This document shows, in pieces, positions 12,421-23,100 of a stretch of DNA of 64,000 nt. Source of the DNA: Ministeria vibrans ATCC 50519. Taxonomy: Eukaryota > Opisthokonta > Filasterea. Positions within the stretch are counted from its first letter, which is position 1. Every line of letters starts with the position of its first letter. Both the position numbers and the translations under genes were made by a program. The notes under the pieces were generated by a model. It saw only the letters and a list, made by a program, of their open reading frames with translations, searched no databases and was not told where the DNA came from. Where the stretch lies: NCBI GenBank assembly GCA_943704425.1, contig CALSCP010001679.1:78388-142387 (forward strand). Reading direction: 5' to 3'.

Positions 12421-12593
12421 TAATAATAATAATAATAATAATAATAATAGTGTTATAATACGGCGGTCTATCCGCTGTCGGTGGAAGTATTGTGCTGCTC
12501 AGCCTGCTCTTTGTTTTGTACACGTTTTGTATGAACAGTATAGTACAATCTTACTTTTTTTCGTATTATAGAATACAATAATATTATTATGAT
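12363..12593. other. Spacer between the golgin 3' end and the AlbA_2/NB-ARC gene
   Basis: This is AT-rich spacer DNA dominated by an AAT microsatellite at 12391-12450. Both flanking genes are on the minus strand, so it holds the golgin 3' flank and the promoter of the AlbA_2/NB-ARC gene. No shared GATCGATCA element is seen here. Confidence 0.6.
12391..12450. repeat. (AAT)n microsatellite
   Basis: About 20 AAT/TAA trinucleotides run with one G interruption near 12420, in non-coding spacer. Apparent poly-Asn and poly-Ile frames across it are artefacts of the repeat. Confidence 0.95.
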
Positions 12594-15500
12594 TTACATC
12601 CATTTGTGGGCATACGACGTGGCAAGTTTGGACCAAGAAGAGACGGCGGAGCCCTTTGAAGAGGAAGCAGATGTCGCATCGCATACCGTCGAGATAACTT
12701 CGGATCGCTCTTCCGGACTAAACTTGAGCAGCTCTGCCAGCACTGGCACCACTGCCGGTCGTCCCTTGGCATCCAATGCAAACTTCAACACCACATTCTG
12801 AAAAATAGAGAGAGAAATAAGGGAGACAAGCAAACAAAGTGAGTGAGAGAAAGAAAGAAAGGAAGGAGAAAGAAAGAAACAAGAGAGAAACAAAGTGATG
12901 GGAAAGAATCAAGATTATACAAAAGGGAATGAGAAAACCAATGATCGAATAGTGAAATAAAATACTATAATTATATTATTACCTTGAGATACTCAAGGTT
13001 GACCGACTCCTCTTCGCGCTTGGCATTGCGCTCGAGGCGACGAATCTCCTCCTTGAGAACCTTCTCCTGCATCAATGCACGCCCCACATCTTGCTCATAC
13101 TCATGGACCATTTCCCGCAGTCGCGCAATTTCCTCCCGCTCAGCCTCCGCCAGAGCCGCAGTGCCCTCATCATCGAGCCTTGTGCTACTCTGAGCTGAGT
13201 CGCGTCCTGTGCCATTGCGTACACCCTTTGTGAGCAGACGCGAAAGGAACACAGATGGGTTGAGCACAGCACCAGACAAGCGCGTGCTCTCCTGCGTCTC
13301 CGGCTCACGCCCACTTGTATCGTGCTCCTCCGCACTCGACTCAGATTCTACCCCACCCTTCTTCTTCTCCACACTCTGCTGCTGTCTCAATCGCTCCTGA
13401 TCCCTCAACCGCTCCAACTGCTGCTGCAAGTCCACCGCCTCACTGCGCATCTTCCGCACAAGCTCACCCGAACGCGTCTCCCGCTCCACAGCCTTGGCCT
13501 CGGCTGCCGTCACGCGCGCCCCCATTGCCGCCAACTCAGTCGCACGCGCACTCAATTCTCCTTCCATCTCGTGCATTCGCGTGCGATACTTGCCAGCCGC
13601 ACTCTCACTCGTCACAACAAGTGCCTCGCGCGCTCGCACGGCCTCGTCCCGCTCTCGCTCCGCCCGCGACACCCGTTCCTCCACCTCCTCCTCGAGTGCC
13701 ACCAGTCGCTCGCACGTTCGCTCCAGCTCCCCTCGTGTCACCGCCACTTCATTTTCCAACTCCCGTACGCGCCCCGTCGCCGCCACAAGTGCCTCAAGTG
13801 AGGTGCGCGACGTAGACGACAATGGTGTCGACGGTGCACTGCCAGACTCCACCACCACGACGCGTGTTGCCTCTCCCTCCGTCTCCACTGCCGCCTCCTC
13901 CACAACCGAAATGGTCTCGGCGTCCCGCTGTCGCTTAAGCACTGCCTGAGCTCGCACCTGGTAACTGCGGTACTCCTCACGGACCCCGTCGAGCTCCTCT
14001 TGCACCTCCGTTGCGCGTTTCCGAGCGCTCCGCGCACCCAACTCGGCCGACTCCAATTGCACCTGTAGCTGCGCTGTACTCTCAGCCGTCGTCACACGCA
14101 ATACATCATACTCCTCACGCACCCGCTCATACTGCTCACGCGCCTCTGTTGCACTCGTCTCCATCACCGCCATCTTGCCTTTGAGGTCATCCACTTCCCG
14201 TTTGAGTCGCACGAGCAGGCCGCGCATTTTCGCTCCCTTGTCCGTTGTCTCCACATGCGCTGCAGTCTCTCCCGCCAACTTCTCCCGCAACACCCGTGCC
14301 TCCCCCTCCGCCGCATCACATGCACTTGTCTTTGCCGCCAACTGCGCTGCAAGCGCCTCGACACTCCTCGAGGCGTCCTCCAACTCCAACTGCAACATCG
14401 ACTGTGCACTCTGCACGCTGCTCGCCTGTCCTTCTTTCTCCCTTTCTAATTCCCCAATGCGTCGCGCGCTCACCTCCAACTCAGCCACAAGCGTTTCCAC
14501 TCGTGCCTCAAGTGCACCACACTCGCGCATTTTCTCCTCCACACTGCCCTCCAGTGTCCCCACAAGTCGCTCGGCCGTCGCAGCGCGTTCCTCTATAGCA
14601 CTTGAAACAGCTTGGGTCTCGTGCATCGCCCGCTCGTGCGCCTCACTCGTCTCTTCCAGCTCGCGCACTCGCGTACGTAAAAGCCCAATTTCTTCTTCAG
14701 TGGGCGCCACACTAGTTGTGAGTGGAGTCTCATCGACTGTTCTCCGGTCACTCAGTTGCGCCTCCAGCTCTGCAATGCGCGACTCGCTCGTCTGCTGTTC
14801 TTCCTCAAGTCGCGCCTCTAGCTCTGCAATGCGCGAATCACTCGTCTGTCGTTCTTCCTCAAGTCGTGCCTCCAGCTCTGCAATGCGCGACTCGCTCGTC
14901 TGCTGTTCTTCAAGTCGCGCCTCCAGCTCTGCAATGCGCGAATCACTCGTCTGTCGTTCTTCCTCAAGTCGTGCCTCCAATGCAGCAACGTCCCCAACAC
15001 TCGCCAACAGTCCCTCTTTGGCGCGCGTCGTTTGGGCCTCGGCAGTCGTGAGCGCCTCTTGCAGAGCAATGAGAGCCGCACCGTCGTGTTCGATCGCACC
15101 GTCGCCCTCCGCTTCCTTCTCCTCGACAGGCGATCTCCTTTGCAGGGCCTTAATTTCATCCTGCAATGCCGCAATCTTCTCTTCGGCAGCTGTGGCAGCT
15201 GTGGCAGCAGCAAGCGTGGTACTGGCAGCGAGTGCCTGTGACTGGGCGAGCGACTCTTCGAGGTGCTTGATGCGATGCGCATCCTCAACCTGCTCTGCTG
15301 CGGCCGCCTCAAGACGTTCGACGGTCTCTTGGCGAAGCCTCCGCTCCGACTCAAGCTCGGCGCTCTTCTCTTGCAAGTCGCTCTTTGTGTTGGCCAGAGT
15401 TTGCTTCAGCGTGAGCAGTGCACGCTTCATTTTCGCATTGAGATCATTGACGCGTGTTAGTTCTGCGTCCGGCACTGTTGCGTCAGCTGTCGTTGTAGTT

Positions 15501-16057
15501 GTAGGGGTAGCGGAAGGATGAGAAGAAGAGGACGAGGCGGCGCTTGGCGGTGGCGTAGCGTGCTCGAGAGAAGCACATCGCGCGGTGGCCTCGTCGTACT
15601 TGACCTTGAGCTTTTGCAGCATGAGCGTTTGTCGTCGAATGTGCGCATGCAGTTCTTCTTTGGTGCTGTCGGCGCCCGGTCCGCCAGAGCGGCGCAGCGA
15701 TGACGAGGCGGGTGAGACGGGTGCAGACTGTGGCACAACAGCCTGTGGCGTACGGCGGCGCGGTGGTGTAGCGGCGTGGGGGCGAATGGGATGGAAGCCA
15801 TCGTCGTCGTCGTCGTCGTCGTTGTCCTTCTTGTCGCCCTTATCGCGGTTGCCGTCGTCATGGGCGCTCTTGGCAGCCACGTCCGCGTGCGCATTGCTGT
15901 GGCCCTGCGTCACGCCAATGGCTGGCGGGGGAGCGTGGGCGGGCTCGTCATCATGGGTGGGTTTGGCCATGTTGGATTTCGTCGCTTTGCTTGGCGACAC
16001 TGCCCCATCAATGTCTTTCTCGACGTCTCGCAATGCATCTCGAATTGCCGAGAACAT
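12594..16057 (-). CDS. GRIP-domain golgin (trans-Golgi coiled-coil tether)
   Basis: Two exons (16057-12983 and 12797-12594) join in phase 0 to give 1,092 aa. The N-terminus MFSAIRDALRDVEKDI is a short amphipathic helix like those of golgin-97/245 proteins. Low-complexity acidic and Ser/Pro sequence follows, then about 850 residues of heptad-rich coiled coil. Four near-identical 18-residue repeats (core SRIAELEARLEEERQTSD) sit in the first half. The splice joins EYLK to NVVLKFALDAKGRP and LAELLKFSPEERSEV, recreating a GRIP domain of the GCC185/golgin-245 type. That domain binds Arl1-GTP and targets the protein to the trans-Golgi. I start at 16057, not at the in-frame Met at 16096, because the latter lies in a recurring upstream element and adds a non-golgin peptide. 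The final Ser-rich exon ends in SYAHKWM. Confidence 0.9.
14760..14978. repeat. 54-bp in-frame tandem repeats in the golgin coiled coil
   Basis: Four coding copies of an 18-codon unit start near 14760, 14814, 14868 and 14919 (the third copy is one codon short). Alternating copies share variants (RQTSDS against QQTSES). This shows that a two-copy block of about 105-108 bp was duplicated. The repeats preserve the heptad pattern. Confidence 0.85.
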
Positions 16058-16254
16058 TGTTAAGCCAAGAGGCAAAAGCCAGAAAGATTTGATCATTGAT
16101 GAATGATGATCAGCAATCGTCTCACTCTCACTTTAACAGTTGACTCTCCGTTTTAGTCTTCTACTTCTTTTTCCCCCCTTTTTTGAGCTTACTGCTTCAT
16201 TTTGCAGTTCTTGCCTTTTTTTTTCGATCGAGTCGCTTGGAGGTCAAAACAGCC
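16058..16254. promoter_or_regulatory. Divergent promoter of the golgin and PRKRIP1 genes
   Basis: Only 197 bp separate the two start codons. The golgin side holds TTGATCATTGATGAATGATG (from 16089) and an adjoining GATCAGC, a variant of the element seen upstream of three other genes. The PRKRIP1 side is strongly pyrimidine-rich on the plus strand (16155-16230). No TATA box was evident. Confidence 0.5.
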
Positions 16255-17153
16255 ATGAGCGATCACGAAGGGGATGTAAGTGCTTGGCGTTGACTGGTCG
16301 TTTGCTCACCTCCCGCCCTTGCCTCCCCTGCCCTTTCCTGATGTGTAGGGCAACGCAGAGGAGCATGAAAAGTACGACTACTCTGCCCTTGGCCGGCATC
16401 GCTTTAAAATCGAGGTAGGCTGACGCTCAACACAAAAACGTCGTTTGATGCTGTTTTTTTTTCTCCCTTCCTTTTTTTTTTTTTCTCTTCGTTCGCAGAA
16501 ACTCATGAAGAACATTGAGAAGCCCGTGTTTATTGCCGAACAGAGAAAGCCCAAGGAAGGGGGTATCCTGGCGCCGCGTGAGAACCGCAATGTTCAAGGT
16601 AGGATTAGCAAAGGGAAAAGAGAGAGACAGAGAGAATGTGTGTTAGTGTGTTTGTGTGTCTTAATTCATTGTGTGTATATGTTCTGTGTGTAGGATCAAC
16701 TGCGGGTGCTGGCAGTGGCGAGTTTCATGTGTATCGACAGCTGAGGAGACGCGAACAGGCTCGTCAGGGGTACATGAGACATCAGACGATGGTGGAGGAA
16801 GCAGACCAGAAGTTTGAAGAGAAGCGAGCAGCGATTCAAGCGCAGGAGGTACCCATTGGCCTACTTGTGCACTGTTGGTCTTGACACGTTTCTTGTGACG
16901 CGCGTAGGAGTATGCACGAGCAAAGAAGCGACTGAAGCGTCAAAGAAAGAAACAGGGCAAGCGGAAGGGTGGCAAAGGGAGCGGAGAAGGAGAGGACGAC
17001 GACGATGATGATGATGATGAGGACGGAGCCGATGGTGCGGGTGCGTCGAAGCGGAAACGATCTGAGGGGGGAGCAGACGGTCGTCGTGATGATGGCGATG
17101 ACGATGATGGTGGGGCGGTCCACGAGCAAGTGTTTACTATTCAGAGAAAGTAG
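16255..17153 (+). CDS. PRKRIP1: PRKRIP1 homologue (spliceosome-associated, DUF1168)
   Basis: Five exons (16255-16275, 16349-16414, 16499-16598, 16694-16848 and 16908-17153) join in phase to give 195 aa (human PRKRIP1 has 184). The conserved block SAGAGSGEFHVYRQLRRRE in human form appears here as STAGAGSGEFHVYRQLRRRE, directly after the exon 3-4 junction. It is preceded by the KLMKNIEKP element and followed by the helical YMRHQTMVEEADQKFEEKR. The C-terminus is a Lys/Arg-rich helix and a long Asp/Glu run, ending HEQVFTIQRK. In animals the protein binds double-stranded RNA and PKR, and it is a component of late spliceosomes (its long helix lies along U2 snRNP). A nuclear splicing role is expected. 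Introns are 73-95 nt except a 59-nt last intron. Confidence 0.93.
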
Positions 17154-17499
17154 AAAAAGAAGCGAATGTAAAAGTTGTTAATTGTTTTGATCATATCATC
17201 CTTATAGCTGTTCTCTCTTCTATCTACGTCTGAGGAGTTCTCACTGGCATTTACATAAGTTAACTCAATTTATGGAGACATTAGGTTAATAATTATTTTT
17301 CATCATCCACATTGACTGGAGCAACGCAAAACACAAATGGGGCAAATCAGGACATTTTTCAATGCACCCATCATCGTAATAAGAACCCAGCGTTAACCGG
17401 CAAATTTAAATATTTCGCACAACAATTATTCAATCAATCAAAAATATAATTATTATTCGAAATTGAACTGAAACTTTTTCTCACTTCTTTTTATTCACC
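17154..17499. other. AT-rich spacer between two plus-strand genes
   Basis: This is 346 bp of AT-rich sequence holding the PRKRIP1 3' flank and the promoter of the next gene. I see no exon, repeat or RNA gene in it. Confidence 0.6.
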
Positions 17500-18370
17500 A
17501 TGGACATGGACGGTATCAGTGCTGCGGCCGATAGCCTGGCAAAAGAATTTGCCGAGCAGAAGGTACTGTTGGAGCGCGAAATGCGATTGAGAGAAGTGCT
17601 CAAGGTGAGAACGACGAAAGAACGACACGAAAACGACAAGCAATCCATTAATCAAAAAGTAATCCATCCATGCGTCTAATGGGGTGGTGCTCTAGGTTAG
17701 AGTTGCTCTGAATGAAAAGAAACTGGCGGAAATCAAGGTGATTACTTCTTTTTTCTCTCTCCATTAATATATTCTTTGACTCGCCGCCAAAATTCTCGTT
17801 GCATTCATATACTGCAGATTGAAAACGCTCGCATCGAGTCAGCGTGTCTTCAGAGCGTCTCCGATTGTGAGGCACTTGCTCTTGAAATCAAAGAGCACCT
17901 TGATGAAATTGAGCAAAAGACCCAAGCGATTGCAACGCAGCGAAGTTTGCAGCGACGAGACGAAGAGTTGAAAAATCGACAGAGGTACCACAATTGCAAA
18001 AAAAAAAAAAGCACAGCAAACACACAAAAAATAGTTGGGTAGATACACTCTTTACTAATTGCGTTACAAAAGAGGCTACGCGGTTCTTCAGGAAAAGATT
18101 CGGATGCACGCGCAGGAGCGACTGAAAACAAGCCAAAAGCTGGCGTGTGAGAGTGCGGCAGTCGCAACCGCGCAGGCGCGACTGGACCAAACGCGTTCGC
18201 TGTTTGCTTTGCTTCCGCAAAAGGCGCAGCAGTCGTTGGAGGACGATATTTCGACGCTCGACGCGTGTGTGATGCTGCTGGTCGACGAAAAGAGCGATTT
18301 GGAGCGACAGACGGCGTTTCTCAAGACAGAGTGTGCGACGCTCTTTCAAAAGTTAAAAAGTCGCCGATAA
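17500..18370 (+). CDS. Small coiled-coil protein of unknown function
   Basis: Four exons (17500-17604, 17696-17737, 17818-17984 and 18073-18370) join in phase to give 203 aa. The protein begins MDMDGISAAADSLAKEFAEQ and is helical throughout. It has two coiled-coil stretches separated by a short basic segment (DEELKNRQRRGYAV) and ends FQKLKSRR. The second half has a predicted turn around FALLPQKAQQSLEDD. It has no signal peptide or membrane segment. Its size and layout are typical of subunits of small helical complexes (kinetochore, augmin, ciliary), but I cannot assign a family. Its stop codon is 11 bp from that of the convergent ANGEL gene. Confidence 0.75.
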
Positions 18371-18381
18371 TTGGTGCATTG

Positions 18382-19868
18382 TTACAGAAGGGAAAAGCGG
18401 ATTTGCAGTGAAACATGATCAGAGGGGATGTGTTCGTTTGGTGCGGGACCGTATGGAATCAATTGACTGAGACGCAGAAGGCGACGAGTCTGGTAGGAGG
18501 AATAAATAGGAAAAGGCTGTTAGCGATGCACAAGTATAATATTAATTATAAACAGTTTGTTGTACGTGAGTGATGCGAAGCGAGGGCGACAAAAGTGCAT
18601 AGTCGACGTAGCGAGCGTCTTCGGGGGAGATAAACGTGGTGACGGGCGGGTCTGGGTCATCGTAAGCGGGGACGGGGTAGGCCGAGCGAAGTGGAGAGAG
18701 GGCCAAGGCGCCTGCACGTGCGTCGACGTGATCGCCGTGAAGACCAAGCGTGCGGAAGTGTGCTGTAAGGTCCTCCTACACACACATATATATACAAGGG
18801 AATGTCTGAGAGAAGAGGATCCTTGATTGGTGCAACAAAGTGTTGTACCTGACGAACAATTTGACGAGCTGAAAGCTCCGCCTGTGTGTGGTGTCCCGAG
18901 AAGAGAGCACGGATGGAACCGATGTACTCAAAGGAACCTTCCGTGATGAGTTGATACAGAGGCGAGTGGGCGACAATATTAAAGTCGCCACACAACATCT
19001 GATGGGGGGTTTCATGGGCGGCGGCGATTTCGTCAATGGCCGCGCGCAGACGAACGTACTGGAGCAACTTGATGTCGCCCCGTCGTGGATTGTACAGAAG
19101 ATGGGTGGTTGCCAGCACAAGTGGCGGTGTCGATGGAGGCATCTGGCGGTCGCGTAGAACCACAGCAAGAGCAACGTTCTCGCGCTGCAAATCATCGGGT
19201 AATGCCTGAAACAAGTTCGAGAGAGAGAGAGAGCAACGTTGAGTAGGAAATTAAGAGTGACGCAAGGTGTGCCATACTTCAGAGCCGAGCCAAATAGAGT
19301 GGTGCGCGACAAGATCAAAGCGCTCGGGGCGGTAGAAGATGGCACAGCCGTCGGGTTTGTCGCCGTGACGATTGTAGTGCAGGCCGACAAAGCCACGTCG
19401 TCCCAGCATCGGTTCAAACCAACGCTGAAACGCACCCTCTTCGCACTCTTGCAAACAGACGACATCGGCCCGTGCGTCGATGATGTCGCGCAGCAGAAGG
19501 CGGCGGCGGTTGTTCCAAGCCAAGTTGTCGCGTCGCGTGTGCGTGTACAAGAAGCGATGATCTTGCAAAAGCCGATCGCTCAGAACATTCAGCGACACGA
19601 GTGTCGCCGGCCGATCGACCGCGTGTGTCCGCGGCTCTCGCGACGGCACCCACTGGCGTCTGAGTTCGACAGGGACGGGATCGGGCGGGGGACGTGCTCG
19701 TCGCGCCATTTGCTCAAACCCTTCTCGTCCCAACGGTGCCACCTGGTGCAGTAGCCGGCGCGATCCCGTGCAGCGTCTAGCGAAGTGCTGAAGAGACAAT
19801 ATCGTGTTTGAGGAAGAGAAGACTGGACTCACATGAGTGAGTACTGAGTGATAAAAGTCACATCGCAC
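18382..19868 (-). CDS. ANGEL: ANGEL-type endonuclease/exonuclease/phosphatase-family protein
   Basis: Four exons (19868-19278, 19205-18849, 18775-18566 and 18516-18382) join in phase 0 to give about 430 aa. The EEP active-site set is complete: Asn94 in SLNVLSD, Glu141 in VVCLQECEEG, the family signature ATTHLLYNPRRGDIKLLQ, Asp271/Asn273 in LCGDFN, RYVDYALLS, and His420 in PSDH. YNPRRGDIK and KPDGCAI are characteristic of ANGEL1/ANGEL2. Within the CCR4/nocturnin group these act on RNA ends; human ANGEL2 is reported to remove 2',3'-cyclic phosphates. The extreme N-terminus is uncertain. An optional 45-nt in-frame intron (GT at about 19832, ending at the AG before HFARRC) would shorten it, and MARRARPPPD is an alternative start. 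Confidence 0.88.
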
Positions 19869-20160
19869 TCACACTGCAAACCACTCATCAGTGTCGAATG
19901 TGTATTGACGTGCACAGCCACCACATCCGAATAACACCCATTACCACATATGCCACCAATACGATTAGCGTGTATCTGTGGCGCGATCATTCATCGACCA
20001 TGCGATCTCCCATCACATCGCATTCGTCACTAAAAAAAGACTCAGTCGAAGAATGAATAAAAACAAAAGAAAAAAATCGATTCACCATTTTTCGTCTCTC
20101 GAACACAATTGGACTTCACCCTTCGCCAACGGTCCTCAACGGATTTCACAACACTTCACA
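19869..20160. other. Divergent spacer between ANGEL and the caspase-NB-ARC-TPR gene
   Basis: 292 bp separate the two inferred start codons. It contains no repeat or exon that I can support. An A/G-rich stretch lies near 20055-20085. It presumably holds both promoters. Confidence 0.5.
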
Positions 20161-23100
20161 ATGACAACATCGGCACAGACGCCCGCCATGACGGGCCACA
20201 AATACGCAATTGTCATCGGACGAACATTTTTCAACTCGAACACGCTCGAGCTTGATACGCTACCAGGGGTCGGGGCGACGGTGCGCAACATGGCGGTTGN
20301 NNNNNNATGACGGGCCACAAATACGCAATTGTCATCGGACGAACATTTTTCAACTGGAACACGCTCGAGCTTGATACGCTACCAGGGGTCGGGGCGACGG
20401 TGCGCAACATGGCGGTTGACCTTGTGCGCAACGGGTTTAAGACGGTCGTGCTCGCAGACACGCGCATGGCGCTGTCGCAGCGCTCGTTCGACTCGCCGAC
20501 GCTGGAACAACACTACGTCGACTTTGCGGTCGATGCGACGCAGACGCAGAAGCTGTCGTGGGTGCAGGCGGACACGACACGCCCACACATCCGCACGGCA
20601 CTCGTTGGCCTGGCTGCCATGGGCTCTGGGCACCTGCCGGGTCCGCTCGACGACTTGGTCATTTACATCTGCTCGCACGGCGTCCTCAACGCCAGCGACG
20701 GCTCGTACGGCGCAGCACTCGCCGACGTGCGCTGCACCAAGCCGAGTGTCACCGATGCGAACGGCGACGTTGTGCACCCCGCCCAGTATGCCGACGCGTA
20801 CACGATGGAGCAGTTGCGCGACGACTTGTGCGTCGAGCAAGAGCAGCGCTGGCGCAACACTCTTGTGGTGCTCGACACGTGCCACTCGGGAGGGGCGTTT
20901 GATGCGACGGAGGTGTCGTTGCGCGACTGTGGCACGCAGAACACGCACGACATGCAGAGGGTGTTCCAGAAGGAGTCGTACCAGTGCTTGGCGGCGGTGC
21001 CCTGTTCTGCGTCGGCGTTTTGTCTGGAGCGCGGCACGGTGCTGCACATGGCGCTGCGACGAGCATGGCTGTCGCCTGGTGGCGATGGTGGGGCGTTTGC
21101 GCGAGCGCGCGAGGGAGCGGCGCGGTGGGCGACAATTGGACGCGTGGCGGACCGTGTCAATGTGGAACTGACGTCGCTGATGACGGAGATTGTGCAGAAG
21201 ATGCCGGCGCATCTGAAGGAGCCGGACGACGCGTACTTCTTCCGACAGACGTGTCTGTTGGGCCGACTGCCGTGGCGCGTGGCGCACAACACGGGGGAGT
21301 TTGTGGTGTTCAACGGGAAGTACACGGAGCGCAACAAGCTGGCCATGGTGCCTGGTGTGCCGGCGAGTTTCACGGGACGCGCGAAGGAGTTGAGGCAGTT
21401 GGAGGCGCGACTGAAGCAAAGTGGGACTGCGGCGATTGGGAACGTGACGGTGTCGGCTGCGGGCGGAGTGGGCAAGAGCACACTGGCAGCGGAGTATGCG
21501 CGACGGAATGCGCATGAGTACCACTGGATCGTTTGGGTGCGGGCAACGAGTGCGACGACGATGATGGGATCGTATCGGGAGGCAGTGCGGTACATTCCAC
21601 TGAAGCATGTGGATTTAGCGAACGCAACGAATGAAGAGGTGGTGGGGGCAGTGAAGGAGTGGCTGGCGCACGAAGGAGGATGGTTGATGGTGATGGACGG
21701 ATGTGATGCGATCACAGAGGAGATGAGTGAGATGATGCCCGGTGGCGTGATGGAGGGGAAGGTGGTTGTGACGACACGATTGCGTCGTGTGGATGAGTTG
21801 GGGGCGTTGTTTGGAGGAGGAGATGCACCGTTGCAGTTGGGGGTGTTTGACGAGGAGGAGGGAATGGAGTACATGCGCAAGCGACTGGCGGGTCGAGCAG
21901 ATGAAGATGAGGAGGTGCAGAAGATTGTTGCAAGGTTGGGAGGAATGCCACTGGCGCTTGAGTTGGCGGCAGCATATCTGGTGGAGACGCCACATGTGAG
22001 TGCTGGAGAATATGGCGCACGGATGGAGACAGACATATTGGGGACGTTGAAGAGGCGGAATGGAGCAGGGGGGTTGGAGGATCGTGTTGTGGCGACGTAC
22101 GAGCCGGGTGTTGCTCGGGCGATGGAGATTGGCGGGCGGGAGATGGTGCGGAAGATGGTTGGAGTGATGGGGTTTTTGGAAGGGAGTGGGATGGAGGTGG
22201 AGGTGCTGCGGCTGGTCGTGGTGGGGGAAAGGAAGAAGGAGAAGGTGGAGGAAGACGAGTTTGACGTTGCACTTGGTGCGTTGTGTCGACTGTGTGTGGT
22301 TGATGTGAGCAAGAGTGTGGTGTCGATGCATCAGTTGGTGCAGGATGTGTGTCGGGTGGTGGCATTTGGAGATGAGGAGGAGATGTGGAGGGAGTTGCAG
22401 AGGATGGGGAGCGTGTTGGAAGAGGAGATTGGCAAAGATGCACATATTTATGAGGATATGGAGTGGAGTCGACGCGTGGGAGTGCATGGAACGCGAGTGA
22501 TGGAGTGGGCGTGTGCTGAGGTGGGGAGAAGGCGGAGGGGTGGAGAGACGGAGGAGTACGGCGATGGTGTGGTGTGGCTGGGAATTCGGCTGAGTGTCGT
22601 GTGGAGATTTTTGGGAATGTATAAGTTGGCTCGGAGTGCGGCTGAGAGTGCGTGTGATTGTGTGTGTGATAAGAGGTGTGCGCTTGCTGGGAGTGCGTTT
22701 GGGACTCTAGGCGATGTTTGCAAGTACCAAGGGGAGTATACGCGAGCGTTGGAGGTGTATGGTTGGGCAGTTGCGATTCAAGAAGAGAAGCTGGGGACAG
22801 ATCATGCTGAGACTGGCGACACATTGAACAACATGGCCATTGTGTTTCGGGCACAAGGAGACTACAGTCGTGCTCTTGAGTACTATGAGCGTGCTCTGAC
22901 CATCTGTGAGAAGTCTGTTGGTCCCGACCACCCATCCACAGGCGACACATTGAACAACATGGCTGTTGTGTTTGAGGCACAAGGAGACTACAGTCGTGCT
23001 CTTGAGTACTATGAGCGTGCTCTGACCATCCGTGAGAAGTCTGTTGGTCCCGACCACCCGTCCACAGGCGACATATTGAACAACATGGCCATTGTGTTTC

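Noticed and set aside
16058-16096. In-frame Met at 16096 as the golgin start
   Set aside because: The ATG lies within the recurring upstream GATCATTGATGAATGATGATC element, and the extra peptide does not resemble golgin N-termini; MFSAIRDAL at 16057 does.
17500-18370. Translin/TRAX identity for the small coiled-coil protein
   Set aside because: The first residues loosely resemble the translin N-terminus (REE/REV helix), but the later conserved translin motifs are absent.
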